From Alphaproteobacteria bacterium UBA6347 (lineage in GTDB: Bacteria; Pseudomonadota; Alphaproteobacteria; CAAGCB01; CAG-977): 34,708 bases of DNA. The position numbers and the translations under genes were made by a program. Shown here piece by piece: positions 13,899-22,086 of the stretch; the stretch's first letter is position 1, and every line of letters begins with the position of its first letter. The DNA lies in contig DJRZ01000069.1 of assembly GCA_002440235.1 (NCBI GenBank), positions 1-34,708 on the forward strand, in the 5' to 3' direction. The notes beneath the pieces are model-generated. The model was not told the origin of the DNA. It saw only the letters and a program-made list of their open reading frames with translations, and made no database searches.

Positions 13899-15146
13899 AT
13901 GGATCAGGAAAATTTCACGCAAAACAGCGATTTGGACGAACTGGAAAGCCTCTCCGTCAACGAAGAAAAGGTCGAAAAACGGCGTTTAAGACCTTTGGCG
14001 TCGTTTCTGGAATTCGACCTGTCCCACCGCCCGACGCAAGCCAAAGACAGAATTTCGAAAAAACGCGTGGGACGCGGCATCGCGCTGGGGGTCGTCCTGA
14101 TCGCGCTGGGATTTGCCGCCGATTTCGAAATCGCGAACAAAAGCTCCCTGTTTTCCGGTTTTGACGAACTGGCTTTGCCGACGGCGGGCGGCACGCTGTC
14201 CGCGGCGTGGCTGTTCGTCGCTCTGGGATTTTTTCTGATCGCGACGCGGCTGATGCTGATGTTTTACGGGCGCGATTTCTTCATCGGACACAAATTCGCC
14301 GCCGTCGTCATTCAAAAGCCGTTCGAACACGGCAGCCGCATGGCGGATTCGCTGGGCGAATATCTGGGGGTGCGCTACCGGACGCGCATCGTCAACGTGT
14401 TCGGACTGACGTCGTTCACGCAGCACATCATCGATTTGCAACACCCGAACGAAGCCAAGACCATTCCGCTCTACATCACCAAAGACGGCGAAAACATCAC
14501 CCGCAAATGGGAAGAGCTGGCGCGCCAGATGCAAAAGCCCGCCATTTTCAACACGGCGGACGGCATCGTCGAAATCAGCCCCGAAGACATCACCCGCACC
14601 GTTCCCGAACTGATCGAAAGCGGCAAGATCCCCGTGTCGGACAAGGATTTGTACAAAGTCCCCCCCACCGTCAGAATCGTCGAAAGCGCGGATTTCTGCC
14701 AAATCGATCCGCAGATCCGCGACAGCGCGTTTTCCGTTTTTTCGGGGCTGGCGTGTTTTTGCGCGTTTTTCGCGATTTTGTTTTTCGGTTTCGTGTTTCA
14801 CATGAAACTGTCCTATCTGCCGATCGCCGCCGCGGGGCTGGTGCTGTTCGTGATGATCCCCCTGTCGCTGTTTTTCCGCCGCAAACGGATCGTCGTGTCC
14901 AAAGACGGCGTCCGCGTCAAATCGCGCTGGCTGTTTTTCCCGTCTTTCGGTTTTTTGATCAAGCCCGAAAACCTGGAATACATCTACGTCATTCACAACA
15001 GCTACGATTTCAAATACACGATGGTGATCGGCGCGAACGGTCAGACGGCGCACATCGGACGCGGCTTGCCCAAAGACGATCTGGAATGGCTGCGCAACTT
15101 CGTCGACGCGCAAATCAAACGGTTCGTCTGCGGTCAAACGGTCTGA
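13899..15146 (+). CDS. Integral membrane protein of unknown function
   Basis: I do not recognise this 415-residue protein. A charged, probably cytoplasmic N-terminus (residues 1-55) is followed by two membrane segments (about 60-78 and 100-125), a large soluble loop of about 150 residues (130-280), two more membrane segments (about 280-302 and 306-330), and a C-terminal beta-rich domain after a basic FFRRKR stop. The C-terminal domain (VVSKDGVRVKSRW, YIYVIHNSYDFKYTMVI) resembles small PH-like membrane-associated domains, which is only an impression. AAGGGTG precedes the ATG at 13899. The gene is single, with its own terminator at 15170-15195, and is divergent from the diguanylate cyclase. The shared promoter region may link their expression, but a functional link is not shown. 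Confidence 0.85.
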   Translation: MDQENFTQNSDLDELESLSVNEEKVEKRRLRPLASFLEFDLSHRPTQAKDRISKKRVGRGIALGVVLIALGFAADFEIANKSSLFSGFDELALPTAGGTLSAAWLFVALGFFLIATRLMLMFYGRDFFIGHKFAAVVIQKPFEHGSRMADSLGEYLGVRYRTRIVNVFGLTSFTQHIIDLQHPNEAKTIPLYITKDGENITRKWEELARQMQKPAIFNTADGIVEISPEDITRTVPELIESGKIPVSDKDLYKVPPTVRIVESADFCQIDPQIRDSAFSVFSGLACFCAFFAILFFGFVFHMKLSYLPIAAAGLVLFVMIPLSLFFRRKRIVVSKDGVRVKSRWLFFPSFGFLIKPENLEYIYVIHNSYDFKYTMVIGANGQTAHIGRGLPKDDLEWLRNFVDAQIKRFVCGQTV

Positions 15147-15169
15147 TAATTTATCAAAATCGCTTCGGA

Positions 15170-15195
15170 AAGGCGGGAAATTCTCCCGCTTTTTC
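15170..15195 (+). terminator. Terminator of the 13899-15146 gene
   Basis: GCGGGA (15173-15178), a 5-base loop, TCCCGC (15184-15189), then TTTTT. It lies 27 bases after the stop codon. Confidence 0.85.
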
Positions 15196-15233
15196 ATTAT
15201 CCGCCGCATCGGGCGCGGGATTTTCCGGATACG

Positions 15234-15256
15234 AAAAAAGCGCCCCGAAGGAACGC
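15234..15256 (-). terminator. Terminator of the tRNA-Gly gene
   Basis: On the minus strand GCGTTCC and GGGCGC form a six-pair stem with one bulged T around a TTCG tetraloop, followed by TTTTTT. It begins 13 bases after the tRNA CCA end. Confidence 0.8.
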
Positions 15257-15268
15257 CTTTGTTTTTAA

Positions 15269-15343
15269 TGGAGCGGGCGAAGGGATTTGAACCCTCGACA
15301 TCAACCTTGGCAAGGTTGCGCTCTACCCCTGAGCTACACCCGC
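15269..15343 (-). tRNA. trnG: tRNA-Gly, anticodon GCC
   Basis: The minus strand folds into a full cloverleaf: acceptor arm GCGGGTG with CGCCCGC (one G-T pair), D arm GCTC...GAGC, anticodon arm CAACC-TTGCCAA-GGTTG with anticodon GCC, and T arm GAGGG-TTCAAAT-CCCTT. The discriminator is T and the CCA end is encoded (15271-15269). It decodes GGC and GGU glycine codons. It has its own promoter (15365-15392) and terminator (15234-15256), so it is a single-gene unit. Confidence 0.97.
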
Positions 15344-15364
15344 GCTCCGTTTCAACACCGTCGG

Positions 15365-15392
15365 ATTATAACGGAACGGAAAGGGATTGCAA
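15365..15392 (-). promoter_or_regulatory. Strong promoter of the tRNA-Gly gene with GC-rich discriminator
   Basis: On the minus strand TTGCAA (15392-15387) and a perfect TATAAT (15370-15365) are 16 bases apart. The bases after the -10 (CCGACGG) are GC-rich, the discriminator type that makes stable-RNA promoters sensitive to ppGpp in proteobacteria. The start would be near 15358, about 15 bases before the mature tRNA. Confidence 0.8.
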
Positions 15393-15496
15393 CACTTTTT
15401 TTCAAAAAAATCGAAATTTCTTCATTTATTCAGGAAATCCGCGGTTTTAAAGGCGAAAAAAGTTCGCCGCCCCGCCTTGAAATCCTTTCTTTTCCG

Positions 15497-15525
15497 TTTT
15501 CATCGCGTCCGTTTTCGTATATGAT
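15497..15525 (+). promoter_or_regulatory. Candidate promoter of the cnoX-LON unit
   Basis: TTTTCA (15497-15502) and TATGAT (15520-15525) are 17 bases apart, with transcription expected near 15532, about 37 bases before the cnoX start codon. The rest of the gap between the tRNA promoter and this site is AT-rich with no gene. Confidence 0.5.
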
Positions 15526-15568
15526 GCGCAACCGAGATCCACTTTTCAACCCGCAAAGGCAAACAGCC

Positions 15569-16477
15569 ATGGCTTTGATTTTCGAAGATTTGAACAACGC
15601 CGCCCCCGCCAAAGACGATTGCGTCAAAACGGGAACGGTTCAATCCTTTAAAGCCGACGTCGTCGACGATTCCAAAAAACGCGCCGTTCTGGCGTATTTT
15701 TATTCGGACGCGGATCCCGCCTGCGCACCGTTCGCCGCCTTGCTGGAAAAATACGTCCGTTTGGCGAACGGCAAAGCCGCTCTGGTCAAATTCGACATCA
15801 ACGGCGCGCGTCCCCTGATCATGCAGCTGGGAATCCGCGAAGTCCCCACCACCATGATTTTCGCGAACGGCGGTCTGGTCGACGGATTCGCGGGCGCGAT
15901 TCCCGAATCGCAGTTGAAATCCGTCATGCAGGCTTTGATCGGCAAAGCCGCTCTGTCCCTTGACGAAATGCTGAAATCCGCGAAAAAACTGCTGGACGAC
16001 GGACAGGCGCAACAGGCGCTGGAATCGTTCGCCGCCGTTTTGGAAAAGGACGAAGCCAACGCCGACGCTTTCGCAGGCATGATTCGCGCCTTTATCGCCC
16101 TGAAACAGCCGGACGCCGCGAAAGATTTGGCGGACGGGCTGGACGCGTCGGTCAAATCCCCCGAACTGGACGCCGCGAAAATCGCGTTGAAACTGGCGAT
16201 AGAGGCGCAAAACGCCCCCGATCCGGACGATTTGAAGAAAAAAGTCGACGCGAATCCGGACGATTTGCAGGCACGCTACGACTACGCGGTCGCCCTGTTC
16301 GCCGCGGGACAAGCCGAAGCCGCCATTGACGGACTGGTCAAAATCATCGCCGCCGAACGCGAATGGAACAACGACGCCGCGCGCCAGCAGCTGTTCAAAA
16401 TCTTCGCCGCGCTGGGACAGACCAATCCCGTCACCGTCGCCGGACGGCGCAAACTTTCCTCGCTTTTGTTTTCATAA
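15569..16477 (+). CDS. cnoX: CnoX/YbbN-like thioredoxin-fold co-chaperone
   Basis: About 302 residues: a thioredoxin-like domain (residues 20-135) followed by a TPR-like helical repeat region (135-300, for example AQQALESFAAVLEKDEANADAF). This is the layout of CnoX/YbbN, which protects proteins from oxidative aggregation and hands them to GroEL and DnaK. The thioredoxin active-site region reads DPACAPF with a single cysteine at residue 52, so the CxxC pair of redox-active members is absent and it should act as a holdase rather than a disulfide reductase. The conserved cis-proline segment REVPTTM is present. The ATG at 15569 follows AAAGGC; longer in-frame starts would run through the tRNA gene and are rejected. 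The LON-domain gene starts 12 bases after its stop, a pairing common in alphaproteobacteria. Confidence 0.9.
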   Translation: MALIFEDLNNAAPAKDDCVKTGTVQSFKADVVDDSKKRAVLAYFYSDADPACAPFAALLEKYVRLANGKAALVKFDINGARPLIMQLGIREVPTTMIFANGGLVDGFAGAIPESQLKSVMQALIGKAALSLDEMLKSAKKLLDDGQAQQALESFAAVLEKDEANADAFAGMIRAFIALKQPDAAKDLADGLDASVKSPELDAAKIALKLAIEAQNAPDPDDLKKKVDANPDDLQARYDYAVALFAAGQAEAAIDGLVKIIAAEREWNNDAARQQLFKIFAALGQTNPVTVAGRRKLSSLLFS

Positions 16478-16489
16478 GGAATAAAGCGC

Positions 16490-17128
16490 ATGAGCAACAG
16501 CGTTTTCGACGTCACGATGGTCGAACTGCCGTCCCGACTGCCCGTTTTGCCGTTTTCCGGCTCTTTTCTGTTTCCGGAAACAAAGCTGACCTTGCGCATT
16601 TTCGAAATGCGTTATATCCGTCTGGTGTTCAACGCTTTGGCGGCGTCGCGCATGATCGGGCTGGTTCAGCCGACCCAGCAGGACATGGCGATGAAAGTGC
16701 CGCCTCTGTACAAAACGGGGTGCGCCGGACGCGTTTCCGGCTTTACGGAATCGGACAACACGCTGATGATCACGCTGACGGGCGTCGCGCGGTTCAACGT
16801 CGTCAAAGAACACGACCACAACGGGATTTACCGCGACGTCGACGTCGATTTTTCCCCGTTCGCGCAGGATTTCAACCTCGTCGATTTCAAATTCGACAGA
16901 AAAAAGCTGTTTTCAAAACTGGACTATTACGCCTACTGCAACAAACTGGACCTGACGTCCGACATGGTCAAACAGCTGCCCGACGAACAGGTGCTGATGA
17001 CGCTGGCGTCCGTTCTGCCGTTCGAACCCGCCGAAAAGCAGGCTTTGCTGGAATGCGCGAAAATCGGTCGTTTTTACGACACGCTGCTGCTTTTGCTGGA
17101 TATGAATTCCGACGGGCGCATGAATTAA
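16490..17128 (+). CDS. LON substrate-binding-domain protein
   Basis: A 212-residue protein made of the N-terminal substrate-binding domain of Lon protease without its ATPase and peptidase parts. The signature start is clear: LPVLPFSGSFLFPETKLTLRIFE.RY is close to the LPL-P-PG-LPL-IFEPRY pattern of the family, and ITLTGVARF appears near residue 100. Stand-alone LON-domain proteins of this length are common in alphaproteobacteria next to a CnoX-like gene; their biochemical role is not settled, with substrate or adaptor binding assumed. AAGGAAT precedes the ATG at 16490. It is co-transcribed with cnoX (12-base gap), which suggests a shared role in protein quality control. Confidence 0.9.
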   Translation: MSNSVFDVTMVELPSRLPVLPFSGSFLFPETKLTLRIFEMRYIRLVFNALAASRMIGLVQPTQQDMAMKVPPLYKTGCAGRVSGFTESDNTLMITLTGVARFNVVKEHDHNGIYRDVDVDFSPFAQDFNLVDFKFDRKKLFSKLDYYAYCNKLDLTSDMVKQLPDEQVLMTLASVLPFEPAEKQALLECAKIGRFYDTLLLLLDMNSDGRMN

Positions 17129-17189
17129 ACGGAGATTTTACCTTTTTGTGTTAGAAGGAAGCCGTTTCATTATTTAAGACGAGGCGGTC

Positions 17190-19535
17190 ATGATTTCTTA
17201 CAAAAAACATTCCTTTTTACCCGAATCTTTGCGGCTGTCGTTCCACAGGGCGATCGTGCGGGGAACCGGACTGCTGATCATCGGACTGGGCGTCGCCTTG
17301 GCGGCGGCTTTGGCGACTTACGATTCCGCCGATCCGTCGTTCAACACGGCGACGGGGGAAGCCGCCGGAAACGCTTTGGGCGGTTTCGGCGCGGGGTGCG
17401 CCGATCTGCTGTGGCAGTATTTCGGGCTGGGCGCGTTGCTTTTTCCGGTTTCGCTGATCGCGTGGGGCGTGTTGACCGTCTGCCTGAAATGGCACAAGTT
17501 TCAGTTTTTCCGCGTCTTGTGCCTGATTCCGACGCTGTTTTTATGCCTGATTCTGCTCGCCGCCCTGCCCGACGTGTCTTTTCCGCCCGTTCTGGCTGGA
17601 TTTTCGGGCGCGGTCATGCCCGCGTTCTATCAGCCGCTGATCAACGGGCTGAACGTCGCGCGCCTGTCGTATCTGGAATATTTGATGTTGCCCGCAGTCT
17701 TCGCCGCCGCCGTGTTCGGGCTGGCGTACACGCTGGGGATTCCGTTTCACGTCGTCCGGCACTGGATCAACGCGACCCTGCGTTTCGTCCGCGATGCCGC
17801 TTTGTTCGTCCGGCGCAAGATCCGCCGCGTTCCCGCGCCGAAAACCGACGCCGGCGAACCGGAACCGTCCGACGAATTGCCGCAAAGCCTGTTTGCCGAA
17901 CAGGGCGAGCTGAATCTGGACGTTCCGCCCGAAAGCGCGCCGGTTCAACCTTTGCCGAAACCCGCCGCCGCGAAACAGCCCGCCAAACCGTCGCCCCTGA
18001 AATCCATCAGGGAACAGCGCGAATACGCCAAAAACTTTCATTTGCCGAAGCTTGATTTTCTGGCGAAGCCCAAAGCCGACAAAGACGCCGCCGTGTCGCG
18101 CGACTATTTGGAAAAACGCGCGCGCCAGCTGGAAAACGTGCTTGCCGAATACGGCGTCAAGGGCGAAATCGTCAACGTGCGCCCCGGTCCCGTCGTAACG
18201 CTGTTCGAACTGGAACCCGCGCCAGGGATCAAAACGACGCGCGTCATCAATCTGGCGGACGACATCGCCCGTTCCATGAGCGCCGTTTCCGTCCGCATCG
18301 CCGTCGTTCCGGGGCAAAGCGTCATCGGCATCGAAATGCCCAACGAAAAACGCGCCGACGTGTATTTGAAAGAACTGCTGTCCTGCGACGATTTCAAAAA
18401 CGCGGCAAAGCCGCTGATGCTGGCTTTGGGCAAGGACATCGGCGGCAAGCCGACTTTCGCCGATCTGGCGAAAATGCCGCACCTGCTGGTCGCGGGGACG
18501 ACGGGTTCCGGCAAATCCGTCGCGATCAACACGATGATTCTGTCGTTGCTTTACCGCTTGACCCCTCAACAGGTGCGCCTGATTCTGGTCGACCCGAAAA
18601 TGCTGGAACTGTCCGTCTACAACGGCATTCCGCATTTGCTGACGCCCGTCGTGACCGAACCGAAAAAGGCGGTGCTGGCGCTGAACTGGGCGGTGCGCGA
18701 AATGGACGACCGCTACCGCCAGATGAGCGAACTGGGCGTGCGCAACATCGACGGCTACAACGCCAAAGTCAAAGAACTGCTGGCGTCGAAACAGCCGGTC
18801 GTCCGCAGCGTCCTGACGGGATACGAAGACGGCGTCCCGCAGTACGAGGATCAGGAACTGAACCTGAAACCGTTCCCCTATATCGTGGTCATCGTCGACG
18901 AAATGGCTGATTTGATGATCACGGCGGGCAAAGAAATCGAAGTCGCCGTCCAGCGCATCGCCCAAAAGGCGCGCGCCGCGGGAATCCATTTGATTTTGGC
19001 GACGCAGCGCCCGTCCGTCGACGTCATTACGGGAACGATCAAATCGAACTTCCCCGAACGGATCAGCTTCCGCCTGACGACGAAAATCGACAGCCGCACC
19101 ATTTTGGGCGAACAGGGCGCGGAACAGCTGCTGGGACGCGGCGACATGCTTTATCTGGCGCAGGGTCAGCGCCCCGTTCGTCTGCACGGTCCGTTCGTCA
19201 GCGACGACGAGGTCGCCGACGTCGTCGCCTATCTGAAAGCGCAGGGCGCCCCCGAATACGAGGATTCCGTCGTCGAGGAAATCCCCGAATCCGCGGACGG
19301 CGGCGAATCCGGTCCCGCGGACGACGGCGGCGACGCCAGCCTGTACGACAAAGCCGTCGCGATTATCCTGCGCGACCGCAAAGTGTCGACCAGCTACATT
19401 CAGCGGCAGCTGCGCATCGGCTACAACCGCGCGGCGGATCTGATCGACCTGATGGAAAAGGAAGGCGTCATTTCCGCCCCCAACCACGCGGGGAAACGCG
19501 AAATTCTCGTCCCCGACAACAGACAGGCGAGCTGA
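17190..19535 (+). CDS. ftsK: DNA translocase FtsK
   Basis: A 781-residue septal DNA translocase. Residues 20-190 hold about four membrane segments, residues 205-290 a proline/alanine-rich linker (short compared with E. coli), and the motor follows: alpha/beta domains with Walker A GTTGSGKSVAIN near residue 440 and Walker B VIVDEMADLMI near 570. The C-terminal winged-helix gamma domain (KVSTSYIQRQLRIGYNRAADLIDLMEKEG split over about 730-765) reads the polar KOPS sequences and contacts XerD. It pumps chromosome DNA through the closing septum for dimer resolution. The ATG at 17190 follows GAGGCGG. lolA follows after 31 bases, the usual alphaproteobacterial pairing. The gap before the gene (17129-17189) shows only a weak promoter candidate. 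Confidence 0.97.
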   Translation: MISYKKHSFLPESLRLSFHRAIVRGTGLLIIGLGVALAAALATYDSADPSFNTATGEAAGNALGGFGAGCADLLWQYFGLGALLFPVSLIAWGVLTVCLKWHKFQFFRVLCLIPTLFLCLILLAALPDVSFPPVLAGFSGAVMPAFYQPLINGLNVARLSYLEYLMLPAVFAAAVFGLAYTLGIPFHVVRHWINATLRFVRDAALFVRRKIRRVPAPKTDAGEPEPSDELPQSLFAEQGELNLDVPPESAPVQPLPKPAAAKQPAKPSPLKSIREQREYAKNFHLPKLDFLAKPKADKDAAVSRDYLEKRARQLENVLAEYGVKGEIVNVRPGPVVTLFELEPAPGIKTTRVINLADDIARSMSAVSVRIAVVPGQSVIGIEMPNEKRADVYLKELLSCDDFKNAAKPLMLALGKDIGGKPTFADLAKMPHLLVAGTTGSGKSVAINTMILSLLYRLTPQQVRLILVDPKMLELSVYNGIPHLLTPVVTEPKKAVLALNWAVREMDDRYRQMSELGVRNIDGYNAKVKELLASKQPVVRSVLTGYEDGVPQYEDQELNLKPFPYIVVIVDEMADLMITAGKEIEVAVQRIAQKARAAGIHLILATQRPSVDVITGTIKSNFPERISFRLTTKIDSRTILGEQGAEQLLGRGDMLYLAQGQRPVRLHGPFVSDDEVADVVAYLKAQGAPEYEDSVVEEIPESADGGESGPADDGGDASLYDKAVAIILRDRKVSTSYIQRQLRIGYNRAADLIDLMEKEGVISAPNHAGKREILVPDNRQAS

Positions 19536-19566
19536 CCGGACACAATGAAAACAACGGAAGGAACAA

Positions 19567-20181
19567 ATGCTTAAAACGATTTTACTCGGCTTGGTTCTGA
19601 CGGCTTCGACCGCCGCGGCGCAAACGGCGGCGGATCAGACCTTTTCACAGCGGCGAAGCGATTTGATCCGGCGGATCGAAACCTATTTCAACGGCATCAA
19701 AACCATCAAAAGCCGTTTTTACCAAGCCGGCGGCGGCGCGTCGGCGCAGGGCGACTTTTACGTTTCGAAACCGAACAAAATGCGGCTGACCTACGACCCG
19801 CCCAGCCCGATCGAAATCGTCGCCGACGGTTACTATTTGATTTTCCACGATAAAAATCTGGAACAGGTCACTTATCTGGATCTGGACGACAATCCCGCCG
19901 CGCTGATTTTGAAAGACAACCTCTCCTTTGCCAAAGAAGGACTGGAAATCGTCGATTTTAAAACGGAAACGGGTTTGGTTTCCGTGACGGTCGCCAAAAA
20001 AGACCAGCCTTCGACGGGCAAAATCACGCTGACGTTCAAAGAAAAACCGTTCGCCCTGAAACAATGGGTGGTCGCGGACGCCCGACAAATCGAAACGACG
20101 GTCACGCTGGACAATATGGAAACGAACCCGCCCGTCGACGAAAAGCTGTTCAAATTCAAAGACCCGCGCAAGAACCGCTGA
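19567..20181 (+). CDS. lolA: Outer-membrane lipoprotein carrier LolA
   Basis: A 204-residue periplasmic carrier with an N-terminal signal peptide cleaved after a run of alanines (STAAAQ, about residue 19). The mature part shows the LolA pattern: FNGIKTIKSRFYQ near residue 42, then QGDFYVSKPNKMRLTYDPP (about 60-80), a hydrophobic-cavity beta sheet, and LDNMETNPPVDEKLFKF near the end, matching the VDP-lin and F.F conserved ends. It shuttles lipoproteins from the LolCDE complex to the outer membrane, which shows a diderm cell. GGAAGGAACAA precedes the ATG. It follows ftsK closely, so the two are probably co-transcribed; a weak terminator hairpin lies at 20208-20237. Confidence 0.95.
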   Translation: MLKTILLGLVLTASTAAAQTAADQTFSQRRSDLIRRIETYFNGIKTIKSRFYQAGGGASAQGDFYVSKPNKMRLTYDPPSPIEIVADGYYLIFHDKNLEQVTYLDLDDNPAALILKDNLSFAKEGLEIVDFKTETGLVSVTVAKKDQPSTGKITLTFKEKPFALKQWVVADARQIETTVTLDNMETNPPVDEKLFKFKDPRKNR

Positions 20182-20207
20182 TCCTTCGCCGCCGCAAACA
20201 AACCAAT

Positions 20208-20237
20208 TCCCTCGCGACCGACCGCCGCGGGGGATTT
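20208..20237 (+). terminator. Weak candidate terminator after lolA
   Basis: TCCCTCGCG (20208-20216) pairs with CGCGGGGGA (20226-20234) with one wobble and a 9-base loop, followed by only TTT. It is suitably placed 27 bases after the lolA stop, but the short T run makes it doubtful. Confidence 0.4.
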
Positions 20238-20401
20238 CGCGTCGCCGCGCCGTTATTTTTGAAACGCGCTCTACCGACGCGCGCTCGGACGCTTTTGCGC
20301 GGGCGGAAAAACGATATCCAGCGGAAAATGAGCCGGTTCAAACGCTTTGTATCTCCGAAGTGTCGTCACGTATCGTCCCGCTTGCATTTTGTTTTCCTTT
20401 T

Positions 20402-20458
20402 TTACAATTCGCCGTGAAATTTTTTCCATATTGTAACATTTTGCGTTTTTTTTACAAT
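20402..20458. promoter_or_regulatory. Symmetric two-way promoter-like element in an AT-rich gap
   Basis: The 375-base gap between lolA and gmk has no convincing gene. Its right half is very AT-rich and holds three copies of one 7-base word in alternating orientation: TTACAAT (20402-20408), ATTGTAA (20430-20436), TTACAAT (20452-20458). On the plus strand TTGTAA (20431-20436) and TACAAT (20453-20458) form a -35/-10 pair with 16 bases between; the complement reads exactly the same on the minus strand (TTGTAA then TACAAT, 16 bases). A further inverted repeat, 20443-20455 with 20485-20496, spans the right word. Confidence 0.45.
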
Positions 20459-20513
20459 AAGGGATTCTTTACCACGACGCTTTCGTAAAAAAACGCAGTA
20501 AGAAACAACAAAT

Positions 20514-20534
20514 GGCTTCGGACATGCCGAAGCC
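20514..20534 (-). terminator. Terminator hairpin after gmk
   Basis: GGCTTCGG and CCGAAGCC form a perfect 8-bp stem with a 5-base loop. On the minus strand it follows the gmk stop by 22 bases and is followed by ATTTGTTGTTTC; on the plus strand the tail is GTTTGCGTTTG, so it could also end a short plus-strand transcript. Confidence 0.65.
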
Positions 20535-20556
20535 GTTTGCGTTTGACGATAAACGG

Positions 20557-21195
20557 TTACGCCGTCTGCGAACGCATGCCGTTGACGAACCCCGCCAATC
20601 CGTTTTGACGCTGGCGTTTCAGGCGTTCCGCGCGAATGACCGAACGCACGCTTTCGACGCTTTCTTCGAAATCGACGTTGACCAGAACATAGTCGTATTC
20701 GTTCCAATGGCTCATTTCCGACGCGGCGGTCGCCATTCTTTGGCGCACGACCTCTTCGGAATCCTGCGCGCGGGAAAACAGGCGGCGTTCCAGCTCCGCC
20801 ATCGACGGCGGCAGAATAAAGACGCTGACCAAATCTTCGCGGGCGTTTTCGGCGATCTGCTGCGTCCCCTGCCATTCGATATCGAACAGAATGTCCTTGC
20901 CCTCTTCCAGCGCCTTGCGGACGGGTTCGCGCGGCGTGCCGTAGCAGTTTCCGCAAAATTCCGCGTGTTCCAGAAATTCGTTGCGCTGAACCATGCCGTC
21001 AAACGTCGGACGGTCGACGAAAAAGTAGTCTTTGCCGTTGACTTCGCCGGGACGGGGAGATCGGGTCGTGACGGAAACGGACAGGGACATGTTGGCTTCG
21101 GTTTCCAGAATGCGGCGGGCGATGGCGGTTTTCCCCGCGCCGGACGGCGAAGAAAGAACCAGCATGAAACCGCGGCGTTTAATGGTTTGAGTCAT
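20557..21195 (-). CDS. gmk: Guanylate kinase
   Basis: A 212-residue enzyme that phosphorylates GMP to GDP with ATP in the cytoplasm. The P-loop SSPSGAGKTAIARR lies near residue 15, the GMP-binding segment SVTTRSPRPGEVNGKDYFF near 40-58, and DILFDIEWQGTQQI near 100, all canonical. The length is normal. The ATG at 21195 follows GGAGA by 7 bases; an in-frame TTG two codons earlier is less likely. It lies 18 bases downstream of yicC on the same strand, a pairing widespread in proteobacteria, and both are probably one transcript. The last 20 residues (RLKRQRQNGLAGFVNG) are basic and extend slightly beyond the core domain. Confidence 0.97.
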   Translation of the reverse strand: MTQTIKRRGFMLVLSSPSGAGKTAIARRILETEANMSLSVSVTTRSPRPGEVNGKDYFFVDRPTFDGMVQRNEFLEHAEFCGNCYGTPREPVRKALEEGKDILFDIEWQGTQQIAENAREDLVSVFILPPSMAELERRLFSRAQDSEEVVRQRMATAASEMSHWNEYDYVLVNVDFEESVESVRSVIRAERLKRQRQNGLAGFVNGMRSQTA

Positions 21196-21213
21196 AATCA
21201 AATCTCCTTGATT

Positions 21214-22086
21214 TTATTCGATGTTTTGCGTCTGTTCGCGAAGCTGGTCGATAACGGATTTCAGTTCCAGCCCGATTTTGGTCAGTTCCATATCGGCGGA
21301 TTTGGAACAAAGCGTGTTGGCTTCGCGGTTGAATTCCTGACACAGAAAGTCCAGCTTTTTACCGATCGCGCCCCGTTCGGCGAACAGTTCGCGGGCGGTG
21401 CGGACGTGCGCCGCCAAACGATCCAGCTCTTCCCGCACGTCGGCGCGCAACATGCACGCGGTGACTTCCTGCATAAAGCGGTCTTCGCTCAAACCGGTCG
21501 TTTGCGTCAGAACGGACAGGTTTTCAGCCAGTTTCCGGCGGATCGCCTCGGGCTGGGCGGCGGCGCGGCTTTTGGCTTGCGCGACCAGCCGTTCAATGCG
21601 GTCGACCGCCTCCGACAAACAGGCGGCGATCTTCGCGCCTTCGGTCAAACGGGCGTTTTTCAAGGCTTCCGCCGCTTTTTCCAGCGAAGACAGAAACAGC
21701 CCAGCGCGTTCGTCGCGGACTGCCGCGTCGTCGCGCGCGTCGGCGTCGCACACGCCCCGCACGTTCATCAGCCCGTCGATGCTCGCGGGACGCAGAGCGG
21801 GATATTTTTGCTGCAAATTGACCGCCAGCCGACACAGCTTTTCCAGAAAAGCCTCGTTCAGCTTCGGCGCGGCGATTTGCGCGTCGTCGACGTCCAAAGA
21901 AACCGTCAGGCTGCCGCGCGTGAAAAAAGACCGCAAAGAATCGCGGACTTTCTGTTCCAAATCCTCGTATCCCTGCGGCAGACGGCAGCGGATTTCCAAT
22001 CCCTTGCCGTTGACGCTGCGCAAAGTCCACGTCCACGCGAAGCCCCGCCGTTCCGCGCAGGCGCCGAATCCCGTCATACTTTCCAT
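21214..22086 (-). CDS. yicC: YicC-family endoribonuclease
   Basis: A 290-residue protein with the family's N-terminal signature (SMTGFG, residues 3-8, then WTLRSVNGKGLEIRCRLP) and the C-terminal DUF1732 end (GKKLDFLCQEFNREANTLCSKSAD, then ELKSVIDQLREQTQNIE), both intact. In E. coli YicC has been linked to small-RNA decay and acts as a ribonuclease; the conserved acidic residues of the C-terminal domain are present. AAGGGG precedes the ATG at 22086 by about 8 bases. It heads a two-gene unit with gmk and is divergent from the dehydrogenase gene at 22158, so the 71-base AT-rich gap must hold both promoters, although I see no clear match to consensus. Confidence 0.95.
   Translation of the reverse strand: MESMTGFGACAERRGFAWTWTLRSVNGKGLEIRCRLPQGYEDLEQKVRDSLRSFFTRGSLTVSLDVDDAQIAAPKLNEAFLEKLCRLAVNLQQKYPALRPASIDGLMNVRGVCDADARDDAAVRDERAGLFLSSLEKAAEALKNARLTEGAKIAACLSEAVDRIERLVAQAKSRAAAQPEAIRRKLAENLSVLTQTTGLSEDRFMQEVTACMLRADVREELDRLAAHVRTARELFAERGAIGKKLDFLCQEFNREANTLCSKSADMELTKIGLELKSVIDQLREQTQNIE

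Noticed and set aside
15287..15568. Upstream extension of the CnoX-like reading frame
   Set aside because: It would run through the tRNA-Gly gene, its promoter and the cnoX promoter; the family start matches the ATG at 15569.
20156..20341. Short minus-strand frame (61 codons) downstream of lolA
   Set aside because: Arginine-rich translation, no ribosome binding site, and overlap with the lolA 3' end; nothing supports it.
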